From Heligmosomoides polygyrus polygyrus (taxonomy: Eukaryota; Nematoda; Chromadorea; Rhabditida; Heligmosomidae): 64,000 bases of DNA. The position numbers and the translations under genes are program-made. The stretch is taken from contig OX377206.1 of assembly GCA_947396885.1 (NCBI GenBank), positions 50,637,631-50,701,630 on the forward strand. The letters are read 5' to 3'. Below the pieces are notes generated by a model. That model saw only the letters and a program-made list of their open reading frames with translations. It was not told where the DNA came from and did no database searches. Shown piece by piece: positions 1 to 12,061 of this stretch (position 1 is its first letter; each line of letters begins with the position of its first letter).

Positions 1-459
1 ATTGGGTTTATCGGTTTCTTCGGCCACATGACATAGTGTGAGATGACTGTCGTCTTCAGGTACTTCCTCAAGAACGAACTTTGCAATTGACGTATCTTTG
101 AACAACGTCAATGAGGATCGGATCATTAACCAGTCAAGAGCTCTCATTTTTCGGGACAATTCTTTGATATCAGCTTGTTCCTCGTGATTGGGTTTATCGG
201 TTTCTTCGGCAACATGACATAGTGTGACACGACTGCCGTCTTTAGGAACTTCCCCAAGAACGAACTTTGCAATTGACGTATCTTTGAACAACGTCAATGA
301 GAATCGGATCACTAACCAGTCAAGAGCTCTCATTTTTCCGGGACAATTCCTTGATTTTAGCTTGTTAATGGTGATTGTGTTTATCGATTTCTTCGGCAAC
401 ACCACATAGTGTGACATGACTGCCGTATTTAGGAACTTCCCCAAGAACGAACTTTGCAA

Positions 460-646
460 TTGACGTATCTTTGAACAACGTCAATGAGAATCTGATAATT
501 AAACAATCAAGAGCTCTCATTTTTCCGGGACAATTCCTTGATTTTAGCTTGTTAATGGTGATTGGGTTTATCGGTTTCTTCGGCCACATGACATAGTGTG
601 ACATGACTGTCGTCTTCAGGAACTTCCTCAAGAACGAACTTTGCAA
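460..646. repeat. Representative canonical monomer, type A (187 bp)
   Basis: This is one period of the basic unit, counted between ttgcaa anchors. A typical type A unit reads, in order, ttgcaattgacg, an imperfect dyad (attgacgt, 11 bp, acgtcaat), gagaatcgg, aagagctctcat (holding the palindrome agagctct), a T-run, a cgggacaattc block, gcttgtt, a ttatcg block, tttcttcgg, catagtgtgacatgactg and a ttcctc or ttcccc block. Two subfamilies differ in each half. The first half has either gataattaaac with ttccttgattttag, or gatcattaacc with ttctttgatatcag. The second half has either aatggtgattgtg with cgatttc, or cctcgtgattggg with cggtttc. Chimeras of the halves are common. The 186-bp form lacks one base in the T-run or in gataattaa. 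Confidence 0.93.
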
Positions 647-647
647 T

Positions 648-674
648 TGACGTATCTTTGAACAACGTCAATGA
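648..674. other. Short dyad symmetry present in most monomers
   Basis: The left arm attgacgt and the right arm acgtcaat are perfect 8-bp reverse complements separated by 11 bp (atctttgaaca); the coordinates mark one example to within a base or two. In type S monomers the 7-bp insertion falls inside the spacer, so the arms are kept with an 18-bp spacer. The left arm is damaged in the gcaaataacg variant, both arms in the attgactt/acgtcaag variant, and the dyad is lost in E2 and T. Whether it extrudes as a hairpin or binds a protein cannot be told from sequence. Confidence 0.75.
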
Positions 675-1184
675 GAATCGGATCATTAACCAGTCAAGAG
701 CTCTCATTTTTTCGGGACAATTCTTTGATATCAGCTTGTTCCTCGTGATTGGGTTTATCGGTTTCTTCGGCGACATGACATAGTGTGACATGACTGCCGT
801 CTTCAGGAACTTCCTCAAGAACGAACTTTGCAATTGACGTATCTTTGAACAACGTCAATGAGAATCGGATAATTAAACAATCAAGAGCTCTCATTTTTCC
901 GGGACAATTCCTTGATTTTAGCTTGTTAATGGTGATTGTGTTTATCGATTTCTTCGGCAACACCACATAGTGTGACATGACTGCCGTATTTAGGAACTTC
1001 CCCAAGAACGAACTTTGCAATTGACGTATCTTTGAACAACGTCAATGAGAATCGGATCATTAACCAGTCAAGAGCTTTCATTTTTCCGAGACAATTCATT
1101 GATTTCAGCTTGTTAATGGTGATTGTGTTTATCGATTTCTTCGGCCACATGACATAGTGTGACATGACTGCCGTCTTCAGGTAC

Positions 1185-1337
1185 TTCCTCAAGAACGAAC
1201 TTTGCAATTGACGTATCTTTGAACACCGTCAGACGTCAATGAGAATCGGATCATTAGCCATCATTAGTACGGTTTTTATGTCTACCAGTTTCTTCGGCTT
1301 CACAAGATAGTGTGATATGACTGCCGTATTTAGGAAC
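1185..1337. repeat. Monomer type S (153 bp), first of 43 copies
   Basis: Type S has the 7-bp ccgtcag insertion before acgtcaatgag and lacks 41 bp in the middle, where gccatcattagtacgg and tttttatgtctaccag replace the usual block (187+7-41 = 153). Other starts: 2273, 3733, 4260, 7029, 8117, 9577, 10104, 13246, 14334, 15794, 16321, 19090, 20178, 21638, 22165, 23439, 25458, 25985, 27259, 28719, 29620, 30146, 30673, 31947, 33407, 34308, 35870, 37330, 38231, 41202, 45007, 47403, 49610, 51372, 51899, 53281, 55052, 55579, 56961, 59408, 62424, 62951. Copies at 51372, 51899, 55052, 55579, 62424 and 62951 read gtatgg and ctatcag, like E2, instead of gtacgg and ctaccag. Confidence 0.92.
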
Positions 1338-4300
1338 TTCCCCAAGAACGAACTTTGCAATTGACGTATCTTTGAACAACGTCAATGAGAATCTGATAAT
1401 TAAACAATCAAGAGCTCTCATTTTTCCGGGACAATTCCTTGATTTTAGCTTGTTAATGGTGATTGGGTTTATCGGTTTCTTCGGCCACATGACATAGTGT
1501 GACATGACTGTCGTCTTCAGGAACTTCCTCAAGAACGAACTTTGCAATTGACGTATCTTTGAACAACGTCAATGAGAATCGGATCATTAACCAGTCAAGA
1601 GCTCTCATTTTTTCGGGACAATTCTTTGATATCAGCTTGTTCCTCGTGATTGGGTTTATCGGTTTCTTCGGCCACATGACATAGTGTGACATGACTGTCG
1701 TCTTCAGGAACTTCCTCAAGAACGAACTTTGCAATTGACGTATCTTTGAACAACGTCAATGAGAATCGGATCATTAACCAGTCAAGAGCTCTCATTTTTT
1801 CGGGACAATTCTTTGATATCAGCTTGTTCCTCGTGATTGGGTTTATCGGTTTCTTCGGCGACATGACATAGTGTGACATGACTGCCGTCTTCAGGAACTT
1901 CCTCAAGAACGAACTTTGCAATTGACTTATCTTTGAACAACGTCAAGGAGAATCGGATAATTATACAATCAAGAGCTCTCATTTTTCCGGGACAATTCCT
2001 TGATTTTAGCTTGTTAATGGTGATTGTGTTTATCGATTTCATCGGTAACACGACATAGTGTGGCATGACTGCCGTCTTTAGGAACTTCCCCAAGAACGAA
2101 CTTTGCAATTGACGTATCTTTGAACAACGTCAATGAGAATCGGACCATTAACCAGTCAAGAGCTCTCATTTTTTCGGGACAATTCTTTGATATCAGCTTG
2201 TTCCTCGTGATTGGGTTTATCGGTTTCTTCGGCCACATGACATAGTGTGACATGACTGCCGTCTTCAGGTACTTCCTCAAGAACGAACTTTGCAATTGAC
2301 GTATCTTTGAACACCGTCAGACGTCAATGAGAATCGGATCATTAGCCATCATTAGTACGGTTTTTATGTCTACCAGTTTCTTCGGCTTCACAAGATAGTG
2401 TGATATGACTGCCGTATTTAGGAACTTCCCCAAGAACGAACTTTGCAATTGACGTATCTTTGAACAACGTCAATGAGAATCGGATAATTAAACAATCAAG
2501 AGCTCTCATTTTTCCGGGACAATTCCTTGATTTTAGCTTGTTAATGGTGGTTGTGTTTATCGATTTCTTCGGCAACACCACATAGTGTGATATGACTGTC
2601 GTCTTCAGGTACTTCCTCAAGAACGAACTTTGCAATTGACGTATCTTTGAACAACGTCAATGAGAATCGGATATTAAACAATCAAGAGCTCTCATTTTTC
2701 CGGGACAATTCCTTGATTTTAGCTTGTTAATGGTGATTGTGTTTATCGATTTCTTCGGCAACACCACATAGTGTGACATGACTGCCGTCTTTAGGAACTT
2801 CCCCGAGAACGAACTTTGCAATTGACGTATCTTTGAACAACGTCAATGAGAATCTGATCATTAACCTGTCAAGAGCTCTCATTTTTTCGGGACAATTCTT
2901 TGATATCAGCTTGTTCCTGGTGACTGGGTTTATCGGTTTCTTCGGCCACATGACATAGTGTGACATGACTGTCGTCTTCAGGTACTTCCTCAAGAACGAA
3001 CTTTGCAAATAACGTATCTTTGAACAACGTCAATGAGAATCGGATCATTAACCAGTCAAGAGCTCTCATTTTTCGGGACAATTCTTTGATATCAGCTTGT
3101 TCCTCGTGATTGGGTTTATCGGTTTCTTCGGCAACATGACATAGTGTGACATGACTGCCGTCTTTAGGAACTTCCCCAAGAACGAACTTTGCAATTGACG
3201 TATCTTTGAACAACGTCAATGAGAATCGGATCATTAACCAGTCAAGAGCTCTCATTTTTTCGGGACAATTCTTTGATATCAGCTTGTTCCTCGTGATTGG
3301 GTTTATCGGTTTCTTCGGCGACATGACATAGTGTGACATGACTGCCGTCTTCAGGAACTTCCTCAAGAACGAACTTTGCAATTGACGTATCTTTGAACAA
3401 CGTCAATGAGAATCGGATAATTAAACAATCAAGAGCTCTCATTTTTCCGGGACAATTCCTTGATTTTAGCTTGTTAATGGTGATTGTGTTTATCGATTTC
3501 TTCGGCAACACCACATAGTGTGACATGACTGCCGTATTTAGGAACTTCCCCAAGAACGAACTTTGCAATTGACGTATCTTTGAACAACGTCAATGAGAAT
3601 CGGATCATTAACCAGTCAAGAGCTTTCATTTTTCCGAGACAATTCATTGATTTCAGCTTGTTAATGGTGATTGTGTTTATCGATTTCTTCGGCCACATGA
3701 CATAGTGTGACATGACTGCCGTCTTCAGGTACTTCCTCAAGAACGAACTTTGCAATTGACGTATCTTTGAACACCGTCAGACGTCAATGAGAATCGGATC
3801 ATTAGCCATCATTAGTACGGTTTTTATGTCTACCAGTTTCTTCGGCTTCACAAGATAGTGTGATATGACTGCCGTATTTAGGAACTTCCCCAAGAACGAA
3901 CTTTGCAATTGACGTATCTTTGAACAACGTCAATGAGAATCTGATAATTAAACAATCAAGAGCTCTCATTTTTCCGGGACAATTCCTTGATTTTAGCTTG
4001 TTAATGGTGATTGGGTTTATCGGTTTCTTCGGCCACATGACATAGTGTGACATGACTGTCGTCTTCAGGAACTTCCTCAAGAACGAACTTTGCAATTGAC
4101 GTATCTTTGAACAACGTCAATGAGAATCGGACCATTAACCAGTCAAGAGCTCTCATTTTTTCGGGACAATTCTTTGATATCAGCTTGTTCCTCGTGATTG
4201 GGTTTATCGGTTTCTTCGGCCACATGACATAGTGTGACATGACTGCCGTCTTCAGGTACTTCCTCAAGAACGAACTTTGCAATTGACGTATCTTTGAACA

Positions 4301-5844
4301 CCGTCAGACGTCAATGAGAATCGGATCATTAGCCATCATTAGTACGGTTTTTATGTCTACCAGTTTCTTCGGCTTCACAAGATAGTGTGATATGACTGCC
4401 GTATTTAGGAACTTCCCCAAGAACGAACTTTGCAATTGACGTATCTTTGAACAACGTCAATGAGAATCGGATAATTAAACAATCAAGAGCTCTCATTTTT
4501 CCGGGACAATTCCTTGATTTTAGCTTGTTAATGGTGGTTGTGTTTATCGATTTCTTCGGCAACACCACATAGTGTGATATGACTGTCGTCTTCAGGTACT
4601 TCCTCAAGAACGAACTTTGCAATTGACGTATCTTTGAACAACGTCAATGAGAATCGGATATTAAACAATCAAGAGCTCTCATTTTTCCGGGACAATTCCT
4701 TGATTTTAGCTTGTTAATGGTGATTGTGTTTATCGATTTCTTCGGCAACACCACATAGTGTGACATGACTGCCGTCTTTAGGAACTTCCCCGAGAACGAA
4801 CTTTGCAATTGACGTATCTTTGAACAACGTCAATGAGAATCTGATCATTAACCTGTCAAGAGCTCTCATTTTTTCGGGACAATTCTTTGATATCAGCTTG
4901 TTCCTGGTGACTGGGTTTATCGGTTTCTTCGGCCACATGACATAGTGTGACATGACTGTCGTCTTCAGGTACTTCCTCAAGAACGAACTTTGCAAATAAC
5001 GTATCTTTGAACAACGTCAATGAGAATCGGATAATTAAACAATCAAGAGCTCTCATTTTTCCGGGACAATTCCTTGATTTTAGCTTGTTAATGGTGATTG
5101 TGTTTATCGATTTCTTCGGCAACACCACATAGTGTGACATGACTGCCGTATTTAGGAACTTCCCCAAGAACGAACTTTGCAATTGACGTATCTTTGAACA
5201 ACGTCAATGAGAATCGGATCATTAACCAGTCAAGAGCTCTCATTTTTCCGAGACAATTCATTGATTTCAGCTTGTTAATGGTGATTGTGTTTATCTATTT
5301 CTTCGGCCACATGACATAGTGTGACATGACTGCCGTCTTCAGGAACTTCCTCAAGAACGAACTTTGCAATTGACTTATCTTTGAACAACGTCAAGGAGAA
5401 TCGGATAATTAAACAATCAAGAGCTCTCATTTTTCCGGGACAATTCCTTGATTTTAGCTTGTTAATGGTGATTGTGTTTATCGATTTCATCGGTAACACG
5501 ACATAGTGTGACATGACTGCCGTCTTTAGGAACTTCCCCAAGAACGAACTTTGCAATTGACGTATCTTTGAACAACGTCAATGAGAATCGGATAATTAAA
5601 CAATCAAGAGCTCTCATTTTTCCGGGACAATTCCTTGATTTTAGCTTGTTAATGGTGATTGTGTTTATCGATTTCTTCGGCAACACCACATAGTGTGACA
5701 TGACTGCCGTCTTTAGGAACTTCCCCAAGAACGAACTTTGCAATTGACGTATCTTTGAACAACGTCAATGAGAATCTGATCATTAACCTGTTAAGAGCTC
5801 TCATTTTTTCGGGACAATTCTTTGATATCAGCTTGTTCCTCGTG

Positions 5845-8800
5845 ATTGGGTTTATCGGTTTCTTCGGCCACATGACATAGTGTGAGATGACTGTCGTCTT
5901 CAGGTACTTCCTCAAGAACGAACTTTGCAATTGACGTATCTTTGAACAACGTCAATGAGGATCGGATCATTAACCAGTCAAGAGCTCTCATTTTTCGGGA
6001 CAATTCTTTGATATCAGCTTGTTCCTCGTGATTGGGTTTATCGGTTTCTTCGGCAACATGACATAGTGTGACACGACTGCCGTCTTTAGGAACTTCCCCA
6101 AGAACGAACTTTGCAATTGACGTATCTTTGAACAACGTCAATGAGAATCGGATCACTAACCAGTCAAGAGCTCTCATTTTTCCGGGACAATTCCTTGATT
6201 TTAGCTTGTTAATGGTGATTGTGTTTATCGATTTCTTCGGCAACACCACATAGTGTGACATGACTGCCGTATTTAGGAACTTCCCCAAGAACGAACTTTG
6301 CAATTGACGTATCTTTGAACAACGTCAATGAGAATCTGATAATTAAACAATCAAGAGCTCTCATTTTTCCGGGACAATTCCTTGATTTTAGCTTGTTAAT
6401 GGTGATTGGGTTTATCGGTTTCTTCGGCCACATGACATAGTGTGACATGACTGTCGTCTTCAGGAACTTCCTCAAGAACGAACTTTGCAAATGACGTATC
6501 TTTGAACAACGTCAATGAGAATCGGATCATTAACCAGTCAAGAGCTCTCATTTTTTCGGGACAATTCTTTGATATCAGCTTGTTCCTCGTGATTGGGTTT
6601 ATCGGTTTCTTCGGCGACATGACATAGTGTGACATGACTGCCGTCTTCAGGAACTTCCTCAAGAACGAACTTTGCAATTGACGTATCTTTGAACAACGTC
6701 AATGAGAATCGGATAATTAAACAATCAAGAGCTCTCATTTTTCCGGGACAATTCCTTGATTTTAGCTTGTTAATGGTGATTGTGTTTATCGATTTCTTCG
6801 GCAACACCACATAGTGTGACATGACTGCCGTATTTAGGAACTTCCCCAAGAACGAACTTTGCAATTGACGTATCTTTGAACAACGTCAATGAGAATCGGA
6901 TCATTAACCAGTCAAGAGCTTTCATTTTTCCGAGACAATTCATTGATTTCAGCTTGTTAATGGTGATTGTGTTTATCGATTTCTTCGGCCACATGACATA
7001 GTGTGACATGACTGCCGTCTTCAGGTACTTCCTCAAGAACGAACTTTGCAATTGACGTATCTTTGAACACCGTCAGACGTCAATGAGAATCGGATCATTA
7101 GCCATCATTAGTACGGTTTTTATGTCTACCAGTTTCTTCGGCTTCACAAGATAGTGTGATATGACTGCCGTATTTAGGAACTTCCCCAAGAACGAACTTT
7201 GCAATTGACGTATCTTTGAACAACGTCAATGAGAATCTGATAATTAAACAATCAAGAGCTCTCATTTTTCCGGGACAATTCCTTGATTTTAGCTTGTTAA
7301 TGGTGATTGGGTTTATCGGTTTCTTCGGCCACATGACATAGTGTGACATGACTGTCGTCTTCAGGAACTTCCTCAAGAACGAACTTTGCAATTGACGTAT
7401 CTTTGAACAACGTCAATGAGAATCGGATCATTAACCAGTCAAGAGCTCTCATTTTTTCGGGACAATTCTTTGATATCAGCTTGTTCCTCGTGATTGGGTT
7501 TATCGGTTTCTTCGGCCACATGACATAGTGTGACATGACTGTCGTCTTCAGGAACTTCCTCAAGAACGAACTTTGCAATTGACGTATCTTTGAACAACGT
7601 CAATGAGAATCGGATCATTAACCAGTCAAGAGCTCTCATTTTTTCGGGACAATTCTTTGATATCAGCTTGTTCCTCGTGATTGGGTTTATCGGTTTCTTC
7701 GGCGACATGACATAGTGTGACATGACTGCCGTCTTCAGGAACTTCCTCAAGAACGAACTTTGCAATTGACTTATCTTTGAACAACGTCAAGGAGAATCGG
7801 ATAATTATACAATCAAGAGCTCTCATTTTTCCGGGACAATTCCTTGATTTTAGCTTGTTAATGGTGATTGTGTTTATCGATTTCATCGGTAACACGACAT
7901 AGTGTGGCATGACTGCCGTCTTTAGGAACTTCCCCAAGAACGAACTTTGCAATTGACGTATCTTTGAACAACGTCAATGAGAATCGGACCATTAACCAGT
8001 CAAGAGCTCTCATTTTTTCGGGACAATTCTTTGATATCAGCTTGTTCCTCGTGATTGGGTTTATCGGTTTCTTCGGCCACATGACATAGTGTGACATGAC
8101 TGCCGTCTTCAGGTACTTCCTCAAGAACGAACTTTGCAATTGACGTATCTTTGAACACCGTCAGACGTCAATGAGAATCGGATCATTAGCCATCATTAGT
8201 ACGGTTTTTATGTCTACCAGTTTCTTCGGCTTCACAAGATAGTGTGATATGACTGCCGTATTTAGGAACTTCCCCAAGAACGAACTTTGCAATTGACGTA
8301 TCTTTGAACAACGTCAATGAGAATCGGATAATTAAACAATCAAGAGCTCTCATTTTTCCGGGACAATTCCTTGATTTTAGCTTGTTAATGGTGGTTGTGT
8401 TTATCGATTTCTTCGGCAACACCACATAGTGTGATATGACTGTCGTCTTCAGGTACTTCCTCAAGAACGAACTTTGCAATTGACGTATCTTTGAACAACG
8501 TCAATGAGAATCGGATATTAAACAATCAAGAGCTCTCATTTTTCCGGGACAATTCCTTGATTTTAGCTTGTTAATGGTGATTGTGTTTATCGATTTCTTC
8601 GGCAACACCACATAGTGTGACATGACTGCCGTCTTTAGGAACTTCCCCGAGAACGAACTTTGCAATTGACGTATCTTTGAACAACGTCAATGAGAATCTG
8701 ATCATTAACCTGTCAAGAGCTCTCATTTTTTCGGGACAATTCTTTGATATCAGCTTGTTCCTGGTGACTGGGTTTATCGGTTTCTTCGGCCACATGACAT

Positions 8801-11800
8801 AGTGTGACATGACTGTCGTCTTCAGGTACTTCCTCAAGAACGAACTTTGCAAATAACGTATCTTTGAACAACGTCAATGAGAATCGGATCATTAACCAGT
8901 CAAGAGCTCTCATTTTTCGGGACAATTCTTTGATATCAGCTTGTTCCTCGTGATTGGGTTTATCGGTTTCTTCGGCAACATGACATAGTGTGACATGACT
9001 GCCGTCTTTAGGAACTTCCCCAAGAACGAACTTTGCAATTGACGTATCTTTGAACAACGTCAATGAGAATCGGATCATTAACCAGTCAAGAGCTCTCATT
9101 TTTTCGGGACAATTCTTTGATATCAGCTTGTTCCTCGTGATTGGGTTTATCGGTTTCTTCGGCGACATGACATAGTGTGACATGACTGCCGTCTTCAGGA
9201 ACTTCCTCAAGAACGAACTTTGCAATTGACGTATCTTTGAACAACGTCAATGAGAATCGGATAATTAAACAATCAAGAGCTCTCATTTTTCCGGGACAAT
9301 TCCTTGATTTTAGCTTGTTAATGGTGATTGTGTTTATCGATTTCTTCGGCAACACCACATAGTGTGACATGACTGCCGTATTTAGGAACTTCCCCAAGAA
9401 CGAACTTTGCAATTGACGTATCTTTGAACAACGTCAATGAGAATCGGATCATTAACCAGTCAAGAGCTTTCATTTTTCCGAGACAATTCATTGATTTCAG
9501 CTTGTTAATGGTGATTGTGTTTATCGATTTCTTCGGCCACATGACATAGTGTGACATGACTGCCGTCTTCAGGTACTTCCTCAAGAACGAACTTTGCAAT
9601 TGACGTATCTTTGAACACCGTCAGACGTCAATGAGAATCGGATCATTAGCCATCATTAGTACGGTTTTTATGTCTACCAGTTTCTTCGGCTTCACAAGAT
9701 AGTGTGATATGACTGCCGTATTTAGGAACTTCCCCAAGAACGAACTTTGCAATTGACGTATCTTTGAACAACGTCAATGAGAATCTGATAATTAAACAAT
9801 CAAGAGCTCTCATTTTTCCGGGACAATTCCTTGATTTTAGCTTGTTAATGGTGATTGGGTTTATCGGTTTCTTCGGCCACATGACATAGTGTGACATGAC
9901 TGTCGTCTTCAGGAACTTCCTCAAGAACGAACTTTGCAATTGACGTATCTTTGAACAACGTCAATGAGAATCGGACCATTAACCAGTCAAGAGCTCTCAT
10001 TTTTTCGGGACAATTCTTTGATATCAGCTTGTTCCTCGTGATTGGGTTTATCGGTTTCTTCGGCCACATGACATAGTGTGACATGACTGCCGTCTTCAGG
10101 TACTTCCTCAAGAACGAACTTTGCAATTGACGTATCTTTGAACACCGTCAGACGTCAATGAGAATCGGATCATTAGCCATCATTAGTACGGTTTTTATGT
10201 CTACCAGTTTCTTCGGCTTCACAAGATAGTGTGATATGACTGCCGTATTTAGGAACTTCCCCAAGAACGAACTTTGCAATTGACGTATCTTTGAACAACG
10301 TCAATGAGAATCGGATAATTAAACAATCAAGAGCTCTCATTTTTCCGGGACAATTCCTTGATTTTAGCTTGTTAATGGTGGTTGTGTTTATCGATTTCTT
10401 CGGCAACACCACATAGTGTGATATGACTGTCGTCTTCAGGTACTTCCTCAAGAACGAACTTTGCAATTGACGTATCTTTGAACAACGTCAATGAGAATCG
10501 GATATTAAACAATCAAGAGCTCTCATTTTTCCGGGACAATTCCTTGATTTTAGCTTGTTAATGGTGATTGTGTTTATCGATTTCTTCGGCAACACCACAT
10601 AGTGTGACATGACTGCCGTCTTTAGGAACTTCCCCGAGAACGAACTTTGCAATTGACGTATCTTTGAACAACGTCAATGAGAATCTGATCATTAACCTGT
10701 CAAGAGCTCTCATTTTTTCGGGACAATTCTTTGATATCAGCTTGTTCCTGGTGACTGGGTTTATCGGTTTCTTCGGCCACATGACATAGTGTGACATGAC
10801 TGTCGTCTTCAGGTACTTCCTCAAGAACGAACTTTGCAAATAACGTATCTTTGAACAACGTCAATGAGAATCGGATCATTAACCAGTCAAGAGCTCTCAT
10901 TTTTCGGGACAATTCTTTGATATCAGCTTGTTCCTCGTGATTGGGTTTATCGGTTTCTTCGGCAACATGACATAGTGTGACATGACTGCCGTCTTTAGGA
11001 ACTTCCCCAAGAACGAACTTTGCAATTGACGTATCTTTGAACAACGTCAATGAGAATCGGATCATTAACCAGTCAAGAGCTCTCATTTTTTCGGGACAAT
11101 TCTTTGATATCAGCTTGTTCCTCGTGATTGGGTTTATCGGTTTCTTCGGCGACATGACATAGTGTGACATGACTGCCGTCTTCAGGAACTTCCTCAAGAA
11201 CGAACTTTGCAATTGACGTATCTTTGAACAACGTCAATGAGAATCGGATAATTAAACAATCAAGAGCTCTCATTTTTCCGGGACAATTCCTTGATTTTAG
11301 CTTGTTAATGGTGATTGTGTTTATCGATTTCTTCGGCAACACCACATAGTGTGACATGACTGCCGTATTTAGGAACTTCCCCAAGAACGAACTTTGCAAT
11401 TGACGTATCTTTGAACAACGTCAATGAGAATCGGATCATTAACCAGTCAAGAGCTCTCATTTTTCCGAGACAATTCATTGATTTCAGCTTGTTAATGGTG
11501 ATTGTGTTTATCTATTTCTTCGGCCACATGACATAGTGTGACATGACTGCCGTCTTCAGGAACTTCCTCAAGAACGAACTTTGCAATTGACTTATCTTTG
11601 AACAACGTCAAGGAGAATCGGATAATTAAACAATCAAGAGCTCTCATTTTTCCGGGACAATTCCTTGATTTTAGCTTGTTAATGGTGATTGTGTTTATCG
11701 ATTTCATCGGTAACACGACATAGTGTGACATGACTGCCGTCTTTAGGAACTTCCCCAAGAACGAACTTTGCAATTGACGTATCTTTGAACAACGTCAATG

Positions 11801-12061
11801 AGAATCGGATAATTAAACAATCAAGAGCTCTCATTTTTCCGGGACAATTCCTTGATTTTAGCTTGTTAATGGTGATTGTGTTTATCGATTTCTTCGGCAA
11901 CACCACATAGTGTGACATGACTGCCGTCTTTAGGAACTTCCCCAAGAACGAACTTTGCAATTGACGTATCTTTGAACAACGTCAATGAGAATCTGATCAT
12001 TAACCTGTTAAGAGCTCTCATTTTTTCGGGACAATTCTTTGATATCAGCTTGTTCCTCGTG
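5845..12061. repeat. Higher-order repeat copy H2 (34-mer, 6,217 bp)
   Basis: This copy matches H1 at offset 5,844 up to about 10,876 and at offset 6,217 from about 11,249. The difference is a 373-bp insertion (one 186-bp and one 187-bp monomer). The only substitution I noticed against H1 and H3 is 6491 (a, where H1 has t at 647), which turns gcaattgac into gcaaatgac. S monomers start at 7029, 8117, 9577 and 10104. Confidence 0.95.
10877..11249. repeat. Two-monomer (373-bp) insertion specific to H2
   Basis: H1 reads gaatcggataatt at 5025 onward, whereas H2 reads gaatcggatcatt at the same HOR position. H2 then carries two extra monomers before returning to gataatt at about 11,248. The inserted pair matches the pair about 2 kb upstream in the same HOR (near 8,890-9,262 in H2, 3,047-3,419 in H1). 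The exact edges are ambiguous because the flanks are identical. The simplest reading is unequal exchange between two similar sub-blocks. Confidence 0.9.

Larger units (their letters stand above)
1..5844. repeat. Higher-order repeat copy H1 (32-mer, 5,844 bp)
   Basis: Position 1 aligns exactly with 5845, so the window happens to open at the start of a full copy in this phase. Counting from the end of the ttgcaa anchor, the steps give 24 monomers of 187 bp, four of 186 bp and four S monomers of 153 bp: 32 in total and 5,844 bp. The S monomers start at 1185, 2273, 3733 and 4260. The HOR has internal near-repeats: about 926-1547 recurs near 3474-4095 (offset 2,548), and about 2342-2635 recurs near 4329-4622 (offset 1,987). 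It was therefore assembled from smaller duplicated blocks. Confidence 0.95.

Noticed and set aside
224..409. Plus-strand frames of 61-75 codons (also at 6068, 12285, 18129, 40766, 42226, 44571 and 46031)
   Set aside because: They arise where two particular monomer variants adjoin, are copied exactly with the HOR, and lie opposite the equally spurious minus-strand frames. Nothing supports translation.
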